Shown in pieces: positions 36,159 to 44,657 of a stretch of 64,000 bases of DNA. The stretch spans positions 62,001 to 126,000 of the forward strand of contig DBYR01000021.1 of the NCBI GenBank assembly GCA_002310215.1, written 5' to 3'. The stretch's first letter is position 1, and each line of letters begins with the position of its first letter. Origin of the DNA: Bacteroidales bacterium UBA1181 (GTDB taxonomy: Bacteria > Bacteroidota > Bacteroidia > Bacteroidales > Paludibacteraceae). The notes under the pieces are model-generated. The model saw only the letters and a list, made by a program, of their open reading frames with translations, was not told where the DNA came from and did no database searches. Both the position numbers and the translations under genes were made by a program.

Positions 36159-37358
36159 CTATGCGCACTCCTTCTTCACCCGGTAGCGGTATACCAACGT
36201 GGCAAGCAGGAAGTATACGCATATCTGCACGATCAAACCGATGCACTCCGTCCGCAAGTCCGGAATCGTCGCACCCATCGTGTTGATCTTCACAAAGCCC
36301 TGCAACCCGAAAGTAGACGGGAAGAAGTAGCTGAGCGCCTTCCAATACCAAGGCACGGAGGCGGCCGGCCAGGAGAGTCCGGAGATGAACAAGAAGATGA
36401 GCGACGACGCCACAATCAACACGTAGGCAGTCTCCTTCTCCCTGATGAAGGCGCTGATGGACATTCCGAAGAAGATGCAAGCCGCAAGATACGGGAGCAT
36501 GAAGGCGACGATGTTCCAAGGGTCACCCATACGTGGCAGGTTGAACATCCAAGGAATCACCCACAACAAGTATGCGCACATGACTCCGTAGAACATCATG
36601 TAGCACAGCGCCTTCCCGAAGATAATCCGGAACGAGCCACGTCTATGCCGCATAATAGGCTCCAGCACATGGTACATCTTCTTGTCATAGATGCTACCCG
36701 CCAAGGCGCAAATACCGATGATCAACGTCTGCTGGATCAGAAGCATCAAGAAGCCGGGTATCAAGAAGCTGGCGAAACCGCTCTTAGGGTTAAAGAAGGC
36801 GACATCCTCATACTCTATCGGAGTCGTGGAGACCTCCGCCTCCCGTTCGGTAGCGTTGCTCATATCACGCACCTGTATATTCTTGTTCATCTTCAAGGAG
36901 ACCTCCGTCACATTGAGGAGGAAGCATTTATAGTAGAGCAGACTGCTCATGTCGGAGTAGAGTTGCACGTACGCATGCTCTTTATGCGCCAAGGCTTTGG
37001 AGAAGTTTCGGGGGAAAACCAGTATGCCGAACGCCTCGCGCCTACGTAACGCCTCCTGCGCCTCCTGCATGTTGGCGCACAGACCCACCACTTCGATGTC
37101 CGGCGTGGCGTCACACATGCGGCGGAACTCACGCGTTTCAGGAGAATTGCACTGGTCCACCACCACCATCTTGGCCTCACGAGCCACCTCGTGACTATAG
37201 ATTAAACTATAAACAATAGGATAGAGCAAAGGAGCCGCAAGGAAAAGCATCAATATGGCCGCGTCATGGATGACAAGGGAAAACTCATCCCTCCAGACGA
37301 CGAATATATCCGCCAATCCCTCCTTCACTTGTTTCCAAAACATATGAATTATCTTCAT
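36159..37358 (-). CDS. ABC-2-type transporter permease (second of pair)
   Basis: A 399-residue YhhJ/DrrB-like permease. It has an N-terminal membrane helix (ILMLFLAAPLLYPIVYSLIYSHEV), a large extracytoplasmic domain (about 55-180) with VVVDQCNSPETREFRR, and five C-terminal helices with GLSWPAASVPWYWKALSYFFPSTFG, the usual ABC-2 end motif. The ATG at 37358 is preferred over a TTG at 37400. It follows the first permease after about 53 bases. It is predicted to form a heterodimer with its paralogue, fed by HlyD and TolC proteins. No ATPase gene lies in the operon. Confidence 0.88.
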   Translation of the reverse strand: MKIIHMFWKQVKEGLADIFVVWRDEFSLVIHDAAILMLFLAAPLLYPIVYSLIYSHEVAREAKMVVVDQCNSPETREFRRMCDATPDIEVVGLCANMQEAQEALRRREAFGILVFPRNFSKALAHKEHAYVQLYSDMSSLLYYKCFLLNVTEVSLKMNKNIQVRDMSNATEREAEVSTTPIEYEDVAFFNPKSGFASFLIPGFLMLLIQQTLIIGICALAGSIYDKKMYHVLEPIMRHRRGSFRIIFGKALCYMMFYGVMCAYLLWVIPWMFNLPRMGDPWNIVAFMLPYLAACIFFGMSISAFIREKETAYVLIVASSLIFLFISGLSWPAASVPWYWKALSYFFPSTFGLQGFVKINTMGATIPDLRTECIGLIVQICVYFLLATLVYRYRVKKECA

Positions 37359-37411
37359 CTTAACTACTCTTTGATAGGTTCTATAAAACGACTCATTCAA
37401 CCCACATGCGC

Positions 37412-38590
37412 TTACGGTTTATACGTATCCGTTCGATAGACATTACGCAACCTGCGGGAAAGCAAGATGGGCAGGAACAAGTATATCAGCATGGCGATAT
37501 ACGAGGACCACACATAATGGCATGGATAGCCGTTCAGCCCATTATTCGCATACAAGAGGAAATAATGTCGGAGCGGGAAGACATTGGCCCATGTCTGAAG
37601 CAGACTAGGCATCTCCCCCACAGGGAACGTGAAGCCGCTGATGGAGAAGGACAACATCGTGATGAAGGCCGAAAGGCTCAACGATATGCTCATGATCGGA
37701 ACCAATGAGTAGAGGAACACGCCCAACGCTTGGGAAGCCAACACCAATAGATAGCTATTGAGCAACATGTTCGGCAACCCGTTGTTACAAGGGAAGCCCA
37801 TGTAGCGGTAGAGGACAACGTCATAGAGCGTCGCCATCAACATGAAGGTCAACGTATACGGCAGGAGTTTGCCCACAAGCACAGAAATTATGTCATCATC
37901 CACCGCATCCAACAATTTCCGCGAACGCATCGTTTTCACCTCCACGCCAAACGCATAGACGGTCAGCAAGACAATCATCACGCTCAGGAGGCCCGGCAAC
38001 AGCACATTGCACAGATATACCGCATAATTGAGTTGCGGGTTGCCCAACGGATGCGTGTCCACCACGATCGGTTGCAGCTCTATCATCGCCTGCTCCATCG
38101 TCTGTCCCTTCGCGAGCCTCAACTCACGCCCCACAGCGGCGGAGCCCAGAATAGAGATTGTCTTCATGTCTCGGAAGAGCATGGAGCCCGCCACGATGAA
38201 AGCGTTGTTCGTGTAAAAAGAGACCCGAGGCTGCCGGAAAGAGAGCAAATCGTGCTCAAAACCCTCCGGCACGTAATAGACGCCATAGATCTTGCCCTTC
38301 TGCATCATCTCCCTCGCCTCGCTGAAATCCTTGGCATGTACGACCACCTGCGTCTGCTTGAAGGCATCCAATTGGCGCACGAGGCGGCGGGAGGTGGAAG
38401 ATTGGTCCATGTCGACCACAGCCGTCGGGAGTTCCTGAGGCAATCCGTCCCGCATCAGTGTAAGGAAAAAGACGAGGAAGAATATGGGCATGATGACCAT
38501 GGCGACAATATACACCTTACGGGAGAAAATAGTTCTCCACTCCCGCAACATGACCATCCAAATCTTATTTGACGCTAACTTATTGTTCAT
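37412..38590 (-). CDS. ABC-2-type transporter permease (first of pair)
   Basis: A 392-residue paralogue of the next gene. The N-terminal helix is VYIVAMVIMPIFFLVFFLTLM; an extracytoplasmic domain contains TAVVDMDQSSTSRRLVRQLDAF; five C-terminal helices include ISGFTFPVGEMPSLLQTWANVFPLRHY. The family exports drugs, lipids or other hydrophobic compounds. Its ATG overlaps the HlyD stop (ATGA at 38587-38590), so translation is coupled. Confidence 0.9.
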   Translation of the reverse strand: MNNKLASNKIWMVMLREWRTIFSRKVYIVAMVIMPIFFLVFFLTLMRDGLPQELPTAVVDMDQSSTSRRLVRQLDAFKQTQVVVHAKDFSEAREMMQKGKIYGVYYVPEGFEHDLLSFRQPRVSFYTNNAFIVAGSMLFRDMKTISILGSAAVGRELRLAKGQTMEQAMIELQPIVVDTHPLGNPQLNYAVYLCNVLLPGLLSVMIVLLTVYAFGVEVKTMRSRKLLDAVDDDIISVLVGKLLPYTLTFMLMATLYDVVLYRYMGFPCNNGLPNMLLNSYLLVLASQALGVFLYSLVPIMSISLSLSAFITMLSFSISGFTFPVGEMPSLLQTWANVFPLRHYFLLYANNGLNGYPCHYVWSSYIAMLIYLFLPILLSRRLRNVYRTDTYKP

Positions 38591-39585
38591 CGTTTCACGA
38601 TTACTGACATGCCAGAAACCAATCCTTCGATTTTTTCCGTAGGGATAGCACGGATCTCAAATGTTTTGGAGTCAAATTCGCCCGTCACCTTCGTGGCCTT
38701 CCATGCGGCGAAAGAGCCCATGTCCTTCACGTAATTCACCACCAGGGAGACTTCTTTGTCACCCAACGCAGGGATGAAAGCCTTGAACTCCTTCCCCTCC
38801 GGGAACTCTGACATATCCTTTTCCCTTAGATTAAAAGTGACCCACACGTCCGACGTGTCGATCACATTCATGATAGGCGCACCCGAACCGACCAATTCTC
38901 CCCTTTGTGGAAATATCTCGCTAATTTTACCGGAGATAGGGGAAGTCAATACGGTCTCCTCCACATAAGAGCGCACCTCAGCCACAGCACCTTTAGCCCG
39001 CTTCAATTGCGCCAATGCGGCATCCTTATCCTCCTGGTCCGCACCACGTAGGGCCATATCGTATTGTGACTTGGCGGCCTGTTCCGTCGCCAACATGGCC
39101 TTGTAGTTGGCTTCAGCCTCGTCCCGTTTTTGGGCAGGGACCACCTCTTTCTCGTAAAGTGCCTGCACACGGTCGAACGACTTCTTCGCGACATCCAGAC
39201 CTGCCTGTGCCTTTTGCCACAGCTCGTAGGCCGCCTTGATTTGCTCCTCGCTCGCTCCGCGGAGAGCCTTTTGGTTCACTGCGGAAGCCGCCTTCTCAGC
39301 CGCGCGGGCTTGGGAAAGCTTCGCCTCGATCTCCGGGCTATTCAGCAACACGAGCGTATCACCTTCCGAGACATACTGTCCATCCTTCACGAGGAATTTC
39401 TCGATTCTCGCAGGTATCTTGCCCGATATGCGCAACTCCGTAAACTCCACCTCACCCTGGATAATGTCCTTCTCCGGCTCCATCATGAAGATACCGATTA
39501 GGGTCACAATAGCCACAATGGCCAACAACACGACAAATGCGATCAGCATATTGACGTCTTTCTCTGACTTGTTCAAACTATTCAT
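38587..39585 (-). CDS. HlyD/EmrA-type membrane fusion protein
   Basis: A 332-residue periplasmic adaptor. One N-terminal anchor helix (about residues 13-33) is followed by a split lipoyl domain (ISGKIPARIEKFLVKDGQYVSEGD and later VLTSPISGKISEIFPQRGELV), a long alpha-helical hairpin of Ala/Lys/Glu heptads (about 85-200) that would reach the TolC partner, and a beta-barrel domain. It bridges the inner-membrane permeases to the TolC-like protein encoded just upstream. Confidence 0.93.
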   Translation of the reverse strand: MNSLNKSEKDVNMLIAFVVLLAIVAIVTLIGIFMMEPEKDIIQGEVEFTELRISGKIPARIEKFLVKDGQYVSEGDTLVLLNSPEIEAKLSQARAAEKAASAVNQKALRGASEEQIKAAYELWQKAQAGLDVAKKSFDRVQALYEKEVVPAQKRDEAEANYKAMLATEQAAKSQYDMALRGADQEDKDAALAQLKRAKGAVAEVRSYVEETVLTSPISGKISEIFPQRGELVGSGAPIMNVIDTSDVWVTFNLREKDMSEFPEGKEFKAFIPALGDKEVSLVVNYVKDMGSFAAWKATKVTGEFDSKTFEIRAIPTEKIEGLVSGMSVIVKR

Positions 39586-39640
39586 ATAATTATTCTTTTT
39601 TTAATTCCTAAACCAAATACGTATCACTATCAACGACCGA

Positions 39641-41155
39641 TCACTTCCCGATCTTTCCGACCGCCTTCTGGTAATTGATCTCGCTGATCTTCGCTTCTAT
39701 CTCAGCGTCGATCTTATCAGAGTGTGCCGCCAACCAAGCCGTCTGCGCCTCCAACAGATTAGAGGCAGGTATAACACCCTCCGTGAACCCCAGCGAGGCG
39801 TAACGCAGGTTCTCCTCCGCACGCTCCAAGTTCCTTTTAGCCACTTCCCACTTACGGATCGCCTCAGAGTGTTTAAAGGAAGATTGGCTGACCTGAAGTT
39901 CGATCTTCTCCTTAGCCTCCTCCTCTTTGTATCGGGCGATGTTCGCCTCACATTTGGCCGCCTTCATGGTATATATGTTCTCGCCCCAATGCAGTAGCGG
40001 GATGTTCACCATCACGCCGACGTGCCAATCGAATCCGAACTCCTTTTCGAAGCCATGCTTCGTCGATGGATTAGTCCCCGCATACGTGCCGAACAAAGCC
40101 ACATTAGGCATTAAGGCCGCCCGCTCCACCTTCACCTTCTGATCGTAGATGGATTGGGCGATTTCTAAGCTCTTAATCTCGCTTCGGTTATTATACACCT
40201 CATTGATGTCGTAAAGCTCAGGCTCCACGATAGCGATCTCCTCTCCATTTTCGTCCGCCAAGGAATATTCCTCCTCCAACGGTAACCCGCAGTATTGAGC
40301 CAGCAACATTTTGGACAGCCGAATACCATTGTCCACCTTGAACAGCGTCATCTCCGCCTCGTTTTTCTTCACCGAGACAGAGAGCTCGTCCGCTTTCGTG
40401 GCGATTCCCGACTCTATCAATGCCTGAACATCCCCCTGCATCTTCTCCAGCAATTTCACCAAGGCCCCGACCGCCATACGCTTATTATTGAGCGATACGA
40501 TCTGCCAATAAGCCGCATCCACCTCGACGATGACATCCTCGTTCAAGGTTTGCAACTTGCTGTACGCTAAATTCTTCTTTAGTTCAGTTATTTTATTATA
40601 TGCGACAATCTTACCACCCATGAAGAGAGGCTGAGTCAGGTTAAGGGAGGCCAAGAAGATATTCCTCGTGTCGAACTCAAGCTCTTCCTTCGGGATGATG
40701 GTATATTCTTTCCACTGCAATTTCTCAGGATTTTTCCTTGGATCGAATGGTTTCCCTTTGTCATCAAGCGGGGCGACCGACCCGTTGTAGAATGTCCATT
40801 TGTTATTCAATTGCCTACTGGCGATGGTACCATCAGCCTGAAGCGTAGGCAGCTCGAATCCAAAACTACCGTTCAGCAGCGTTCCAATAGGGAGATACAT
40901 GTCTTCGGATACCAATGACAGTTGGTCACCATTGCGCACATAAGCGCCACGTAGACTCAAATCAGGGAAGTACTTTGTCCGCGCAGCCTTCCGTTCGTAA
41001 GTCGCTTTTTCCACCTCCTCACGGGCGATTTTCTGTTCCTTGTTATTCCTCAGCGCCAACTCCCGGCACTCCTCCAACGAGTACACCTTCTGCTCAGACC
41101 ATACGGAAGAAGCAGTCAGGCACAACATTGCCACAAGCAATAATCTCTTTTTCAT
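39641..41155 (-). CDS. TolC-family outer-membrane efflux protein
   Basis: A 504-residue outer-membrane channel protein. The signal peptide is MKKRLLLVAMLCLTASSVWS. Two homologous halves contain long coiled-coil helices (AREEVEKATYERKAARTKYFPDLSLRGAY; later KCEANIARYKEEEAKEKIELQVSQ) as in TolC. The NLTQPLFMGGKIVAYNK motif is typical of the family. It provides the exit duct of a tripartite efflux system with the HlyD protein and the permeases downstream. Its ATG overlaps the MarR stop codon (ATGA). Confidence 0.94.
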   Translation of the reverse strand: MKKRLLLVAMLCLTASSVWSEQKVYSLEECRELALRNNKEQKIAREEVEKATYERKAARTKYFPDLSLRGAYVRNGDQLSLVSEDMYLPIGTLLNGSFGFELPTLQADGTIASRQLNNKWTFYNGSVAPLDDKGKPFDPRKNPEKLQWKEYTIIPKEELEFDTRNIFLASLNLTQPLFMGGKIVAYNKITELKKNLAYSKLQTLNEDVIVEVDAAYWQIVSLNNKRMAVGALVKLLEKMQGDVQALIESGIATKADELSVSVKKNEAEMTLFKVDNGIRLSKMLLAQYCGLPLEEEYSLADENGEEIAIVEPELYDINEVYNNRSEIKSLEIAQSIYDQKVKVERAALMPNVALFGTYAGTNPSTKHGFEKEFGFDWHVGVMVNIPLLHWGENIYTMKAAKCEANIARYKEEEAKEKIELQVSQSSFKHSEAIRKWEVAKRNLERAEENLRYASLGFTEGVIPASNLLEAQTAWLAAHSDKIDAEIEAKISEINYQKAVGKIGK

Positions 41156-41646
41156 ATCGATAGTTTATTTATTTTTTCACTTTCAGCTTGCTCGACCTCG
41201 CGCAAATTGCGGAACACTCGGCCCAACATCTCAATGGCGGTCTTCACATCCGCCTCGCTCATGCCCTTGAAACACGTCTTCATCGCGTTCAGCGTGGCAT
41301 CCTTGACAATCTTATGGCAGGCAAGTCCCTTCTCCGTCAGCCGGATACGATTCGACCGTCTATCCGAGTCCCTCATCTCGCGGGTCACCAAGTCTTGTTT
41401 CTCCATGTTATGGATAAGGCGGGTCACACTCGGGCGATCCCTGAACGTAGCCTCCGCCAACGCATTCTGTGTAGGGCTTTCCCCACCCATCCTAAGCCAT
41501 AGACACATCAGGATCGACCACTGTTCGGGCGTGATATCCAGACCCGACTTCTTGAAACTGCGAGACAAATTACGATTGATAGCATTCGACACCTTACCGC
41601 TTATCACGGCAAAGGCCAACTCTATGTCCTGAATGAACTCTTCCAT
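41152..41646 (-). CDS. MarR-family transcriptional regulator
   Basis: A 164-residue winged-helix regulator, started at the ATG at 41646. A GTG at 41667 is rejected because it falls in the -7 box. The winged-helix block is NALAEATFRDRPSVTRLIHNMEKQDLVTREMRDSDRRSNRIRLTEKG (about residues 60-107), with the MarR-typical DSDRRS wing. MarR proteins usually repress an adjacent efflux operon and release DNA on ligand binding. The palindrome in its promoter (41675-41688) is the likely operator. It is the first gene of the efflux operon. Confidence 0.93.
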   Translation of the reverse strand: MEEFIQDIELAFAVISGKVSNAINRNLSRSFKKSGLDITPEQWSILMCLWLRMGGESPTQNALAEATFRDRPSVTRLIHNMEKQDLVTREMRDSDRRSNRIRLTEKGLACHKIVKDATLNAMKTCFKGMSEADVKTAIEMLGRVFRNLREVEQAESEKINKLSI

Positions 41647-41666
41647 TTCCTTATAAATTAACACCA

Positions 41667-41674
41667 CAAATATA
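41667..41674 (-). promoter_or_regulatory. -7 box TATATTTG of the MarR-efflux operon
   Basis: An exact TAnnTTTG match on the minus strand, 20 bases upstream of the marR ATG at 41646. The predicted operator abuts it on the upstream side. Confidence 0.65.
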
Positions 41675-41688
41675 GTTGTTTAAACAAC
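41675..41688. promoter_or_regulatory. Palindromic operator candidate GTTGTTTAAACAAC
   Basis: A perfect 14-base palindrome that occupies the spacer between the -33 and -7 regions of the marR promoter. This is a standard place and size for a MarR-dimer site; binding is inferred. Confidence 0.6.
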
Positions 41689-41718
41689 AACTTTATCTTA
41701 ACGAATCTTAAAAATGTT

Positions 41719-41776
41719 GCATAGACAATAAAAATTCGCATTAGGCAATAAAAAACAGAATATAGGCAAAAATCAA
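41719..41776. repeat. Three imperfect direct repeats of about 19-20 bases
   Basis: Units begin at 41719, 41738 and 41758 and share a GCAT(t/a)GgCAATAAAAA-like core. They lie between the divergent marR and the gene at 41885. They may be regulatory iterons or simple AT-rich drift. Confidence 0.35.
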
Positions 41777-41884
41777 AGAGCGGCTGCGGAAAGTGCGGTC
41801 AAACGCGAAAAAAGAGATGAAAAAACTTTTTTATATGGGGGAAAAGCAGTATATTGAAGACAAGAAAGTTGCGAAATCCAAAGG

Positions 41885-42595
41885 ATGGCAAAAGTAAAAG
41901 TTTACGGAAGAGTCCGTGACCGCATCGTTTTGGGGATAGCGCACGCGTATTTGGCGAAGCACCCCGACGCCTCGTTGGACGAATTGAACGAAGCGTTTCC
42001 GAACGAACTGAACTCAACCTTAAAAGATGGGGAGATTTTCAGGCTTGCGGGAGAGACAAATGGTATGGTCTCATGCGGCAAAGAAGTGCCGAGCCCAGGC
42101 ATACTCACCTTGGCAAACGGCAAAAGAATTGAAATGGTTGTACAATGGTCGGACGAGGACTACTCCAAGCTGAAGGAGTGGGTAAAAAAGGATGACATTG
42201 AAGTGGAAGAACCTCCGAAGAGCATGGAAATTCCAGGAGAAGGATTCTCAATCGAACGGATGGAGCCAACCCTGAACGAAACAGAAGGGAAAGCAATCCG
42301 CGGGAATAGGGAAATGACCAACAGACAGAAGTATCTATTGTACCTTCTCTTGACGCTACTGCTCTTGTTCTCAATCCTTTTATTCTCAAGAGGGAATTCG
42401 AACGACGTAGATGAGATTACCCGATACAGGAACATAAAGCAAACAGAGCAAAAAATAGACCTGCATCGGATCGCCGTTGAACAAAAGAGACGAGAGAAGG
42501 AGATCTGCGACCTCTGCCAAGACGAAGAGGTCAGACTCGCGGAAGAAATGACAAAGAGTGCCGAAGAGGCGCTCAACACACTGATAGAACAGTGA
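41885..42595 (+). CDS. Single-pass membrane protein of unknown function
   Basis: A 236-residue protein that I do not recognise. Residues 1-105 form a soluble domain with LGIAHAYLAKHPDASLDELNEAFPNELNS and ILTLANGKRIEMVVQWSDEDYSKLKEWVKK, which looks like a small DNA- or protein-binding fold. An acidic linker follows, then one membrane helix at about 149-166 (YLLYLLLTLLLLFSILLF), then a charged helical tail of about 70 residues (probable coiled coil). The soluble N-terminus suggests an Nin topology with a periplasmic coiled coil, or the reverse. It is monocistronic and ends before a strong terminator. No clear promoter was identified. Confidence 0.7.
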   Translation: MAKVKVYGRVRDRIVLGIAHAYLAKHPDASLDELNEAFPNELNSTLKDGEIFRLAGETNGMVSCGKEVPSPGILTLANGKRIEMVVQWSDEDYSKLKEWVKKDDIEVEEPPKSMEIPGEGFSIERMEPTLNETEGKAIRGNREMTNRQKYLLYLLLTLLLLFSILLFSRGNSNDVDEITRYRNIKQTEQKIDLHRIAVEQKRREKEICDLCQDEEVRLAEEMTKSAEEALNTLIEQ

Positions 42596-42670
42596 TGTTT
42601 TAGATGAACCATTTTCGGAATGGTCGCCTACATTGGAGTATAACCATGTACGCAACAATATGCGTTCTCA

Positions 42671-42705
42671 GATTCGCCCGGAAACAACCGGGCGAATCTT
42701 TTTTT
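42671..42705 (+). terminator. Strong intrinsic terminator
   Basis: GATTCGCCCGG (42671-42681) pairs with CCGGGCGAATC (42688-42698) around AAACAA, followed by eight T. It ends the gene at 41885. Confidence 0.92.
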
Positions 42706-42737
42706 GCTGTCACAGAAGATAATGCGGCAAATTTGAT

Positions 42738-42745
42738 TATATTTG
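42738..42745 (+). promoter_or_regulatory. -7 box TATATTTG for the lipoprotein gene
   Basis: An exact TAnnTTTG match, 25 bases before the ATG at 42770. It rules out the upstream TTG at 42743 as start. Confidence 0.6.
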
Positions 42746-42769
42746 TGGCAAAGAAAAACATTGATTCAG

Positions 42770-43249
42770 ATGAAAAGGAAACTGACATTCATTTTTGCGA
42801 CCATCACATTCGGAGTTCTGTTTTCCGGATGTAAAAGCGCCTACGAAAAATACTCCAACGATGAATTCACCATCGAGTATCCAAGGAAATGGGAGAAGGA
42901 GATCGACATGTTCCCAGTCATGCCATTCGTCACCTTCAGCGAATACCAAACAGCTATGGTCAGCACAAAAGTGATGGACAGTGTCACCGTTGAGGAGTTC
43001 GCGAAAATGCGCATCAAAGCATTTTCGGAAGAGCAAATCGGATTCAAACTGATCAACTTATCCATGGAAAACGACTACGCCCTCATCCGCTATTCGAACG
43101 AGGACGAGGACGACCCAAGCTACCACTTGGAAACGCTAATGAAGATTGGAAAGAAGGGAGACAAACTATTCGGCGTCACCTGCGCATACGAAAACAATGC
43201 GCAAAGGGACACGGTAGAGCATATCATCAACTCTTTCCAACTGAAATAA
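42770..43249 (+). CDS. Small lipoprotein of unknown function
   Basis: A 159-residue predicted lipoprotein. MKRKLTFIFATITFGVLFSGC has a lipobox with acylated Cys21. The mature part (SAYEKYSNDEFTIEYPRKWEKE...) reads like the PsbP/MOG1-type fold of small Bacteroidota lipoproteins, with strands FTIEYP, TAMVSTKVMD and LFGVTCAYENN. Function unknown. Its last 23 bases overlap the 3' end of the convergent symporter gene. Confidence 0.75.
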   Translation: MKRKLTFIFATITFGVLFSGCKSAYEKYSNDEFTIEYPRKWEKEIDMFPVMPFVTFSEYQTAMVSTKVMDSVTVEEFAKMRIKAFSEEQIGFKLINLSMENDYALIRYSNEDEDDPSYHLETLMKIGKKGDKLFGVTCAYENNAQRDTVEHIINSFQLK

Positions 43250-44657
43250 TCAGTCGGACGCCCAAGATACCGACGTAAGTAATCAATCCGTTCAACAACA
43301 ACAATTCGTACCCCATGTCGTAACCGCATGAGGCATGTAGCATTTTTGCCGTCAGGAAAGACAGCAAGGGAGAAATAATCGCAGCCACCGCAATCCAAGG
43401 AGAGTCTACCCCACCCTTACGCTTGTGGGACAAGCAATAGGCGAACATGCCCAACAGAGGACCGTACAAATACGAAACCAATTGGTATATCACATCGATG
43501 GCATGGTCACTCCGCACGAAGTCCAAGAGCATGACCACACAACATACCGCCACGGCGACACCCAAATGAACCCGGTGGCGGAAACGCGACGAAACCAGTT
43601 CCGCATCCCGGTCGAGGATATCCGAAAGGAACGAAGTGGTCATAGCCGCCATGGCGGAATCCACGCTCGAAAACGAAGAGGCCAGCATCCCAACGGAAAA
43701 GCACACCAACACAGCGGTTCCAGACTCCTTCACGAAATACGGCAGAAGAGCGTCCCCCGTCGCAGGCAAAGCATCAGCTCCGTAGTAGACGGTCACCAAA
43801 AGCCCCAACGACAGGAAGAGCAGGTTCACGGGAATGAAGAGCACACCATACGACAACATATTGCGCCGCGCCTCCCGCAACGAACGACACGAGAGGTTCT
43901 TTTGGATCATATCCTGATCCAAACCCGTCATCACCACGACGACAAATGCGCCGCTGATAAAATGTTTCCAGAAATAAGTGCGTCCACCCCAATCCTCAAA
44001 GAAGAAAATACGGGACATCTCGGACTCGGAGATGAGGCGGATTCCTCCACACAAGTCCAAATCCATAAGGGAAAGCGCCTTATGAAGCAGAAGAGACAGA
44101 GAAACCACCATAAGGACTGTCTGCAACAAATCCGTCCACACGATGGACTTAATCCCCCCTCTGTACGTGTAAAAATAGACGAACATGACACATAACAAAG
44201 CGAACATGGGGAAAGGCACAAGATTGACATCAGCCAAACTATACAAGACAAAAGCCGCCACGTAAAATTTAACAGCAGCCCCCATCAGTTTGTTCAACAG
44301 GAAAAAACAAGCCCCCGTTTTTCTGCCGGAAACGCCCAAACAGGAGGACAAGGTGGCATAGATGGAGACACTGCCGGAGTTATAGTAGATGGGGAGCAAT
44401 AGACAGGCGACAACAACATAGCCGACCAAGAAACCAAGCACCATCTGCATATACGAGAAGGAGGAGGAAGGTACCCAACCCGGCACAGACACGAAAGAAA
44501 CTCCAGAGACGGAAGCGCCCACCATACCAATCGAGACCGCCCACCAAGGAGAGTGCCGATTCCCCAAAAAGAAATCGGCACCACTATCATTTCTGCCCGT
44601 ACGTCTAGAGACGTACGCAAGCATACAAAAGTACAATATAAGGACAACGACGAGCAT
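43227..44657 (-). CDS. Sodium:solute symporter (SSF family)
   Basis: A 476-residue transporter with about 13 hydrophobic segments. It has the SSF hallmark start FFLGNRHSPWWAVSIGMVGASVSGVSFVSVPGW, the YRGGIKSIVWTDLLQTVLM segment and the sodium-site motif ASSFSSVDSAMAAMTTSFLSDI. Substrate cannot be told from sequence; Bacteroidota members often carry sialic acid or other sugars. Its ATG overlaps the yidC stop codon by one base (TAATG), suggesting co-translation, an unusual pairing. Confidence 0.93.
   Translation of the reverse strand: MLVVVLILYFCMLAYVSRRTGRNDSGADFFLGNRHSPWWAVSIGMVGASVSGVSFVSVPGWVPSSSFSYMQMVLGFLVGYVVVACLLLPIYYNSGSVSIYATLSSCLGVSGRKTGACFFLLNKLMGAAVKFYVAAFVLYSLADVNLVPFPMFALLCVMFVYFYTYRGGIKSIVWTDLLQTVLMVVSLSLLLHKALSLMDLDLCGGIRLISESEMSRIFFFEDWGGRTYFWKHFISGAFVVVVMTGLDQDMIQKNLSCRSLREARRNMLSYGVLFIPVNLLFLSLGLLVTVYYGADALPATGDALLPYFVKESGTAVLVCFSVGMLASSFSSVDSAMAAMTTSFLSDILDRDAELVSSRFRHRVHLGVAVAVCCVVMLLDFVRSDHAIDVIYQLVSYLYGPLLGMFAYCLSHKRKGGVDSPWIAVAAIISPLLSFLTAKMLHASCGYDMGYELLLLNGLITYVGILGVRLIISVGKS

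Noticed and set aside
41719..41776. The triple repeat as a plasmid-type origin iteron array
   Set aside because: No replication initiator gene is adjacent, the repeats are short and imperfect, and they sit between ordinary divergent genes.
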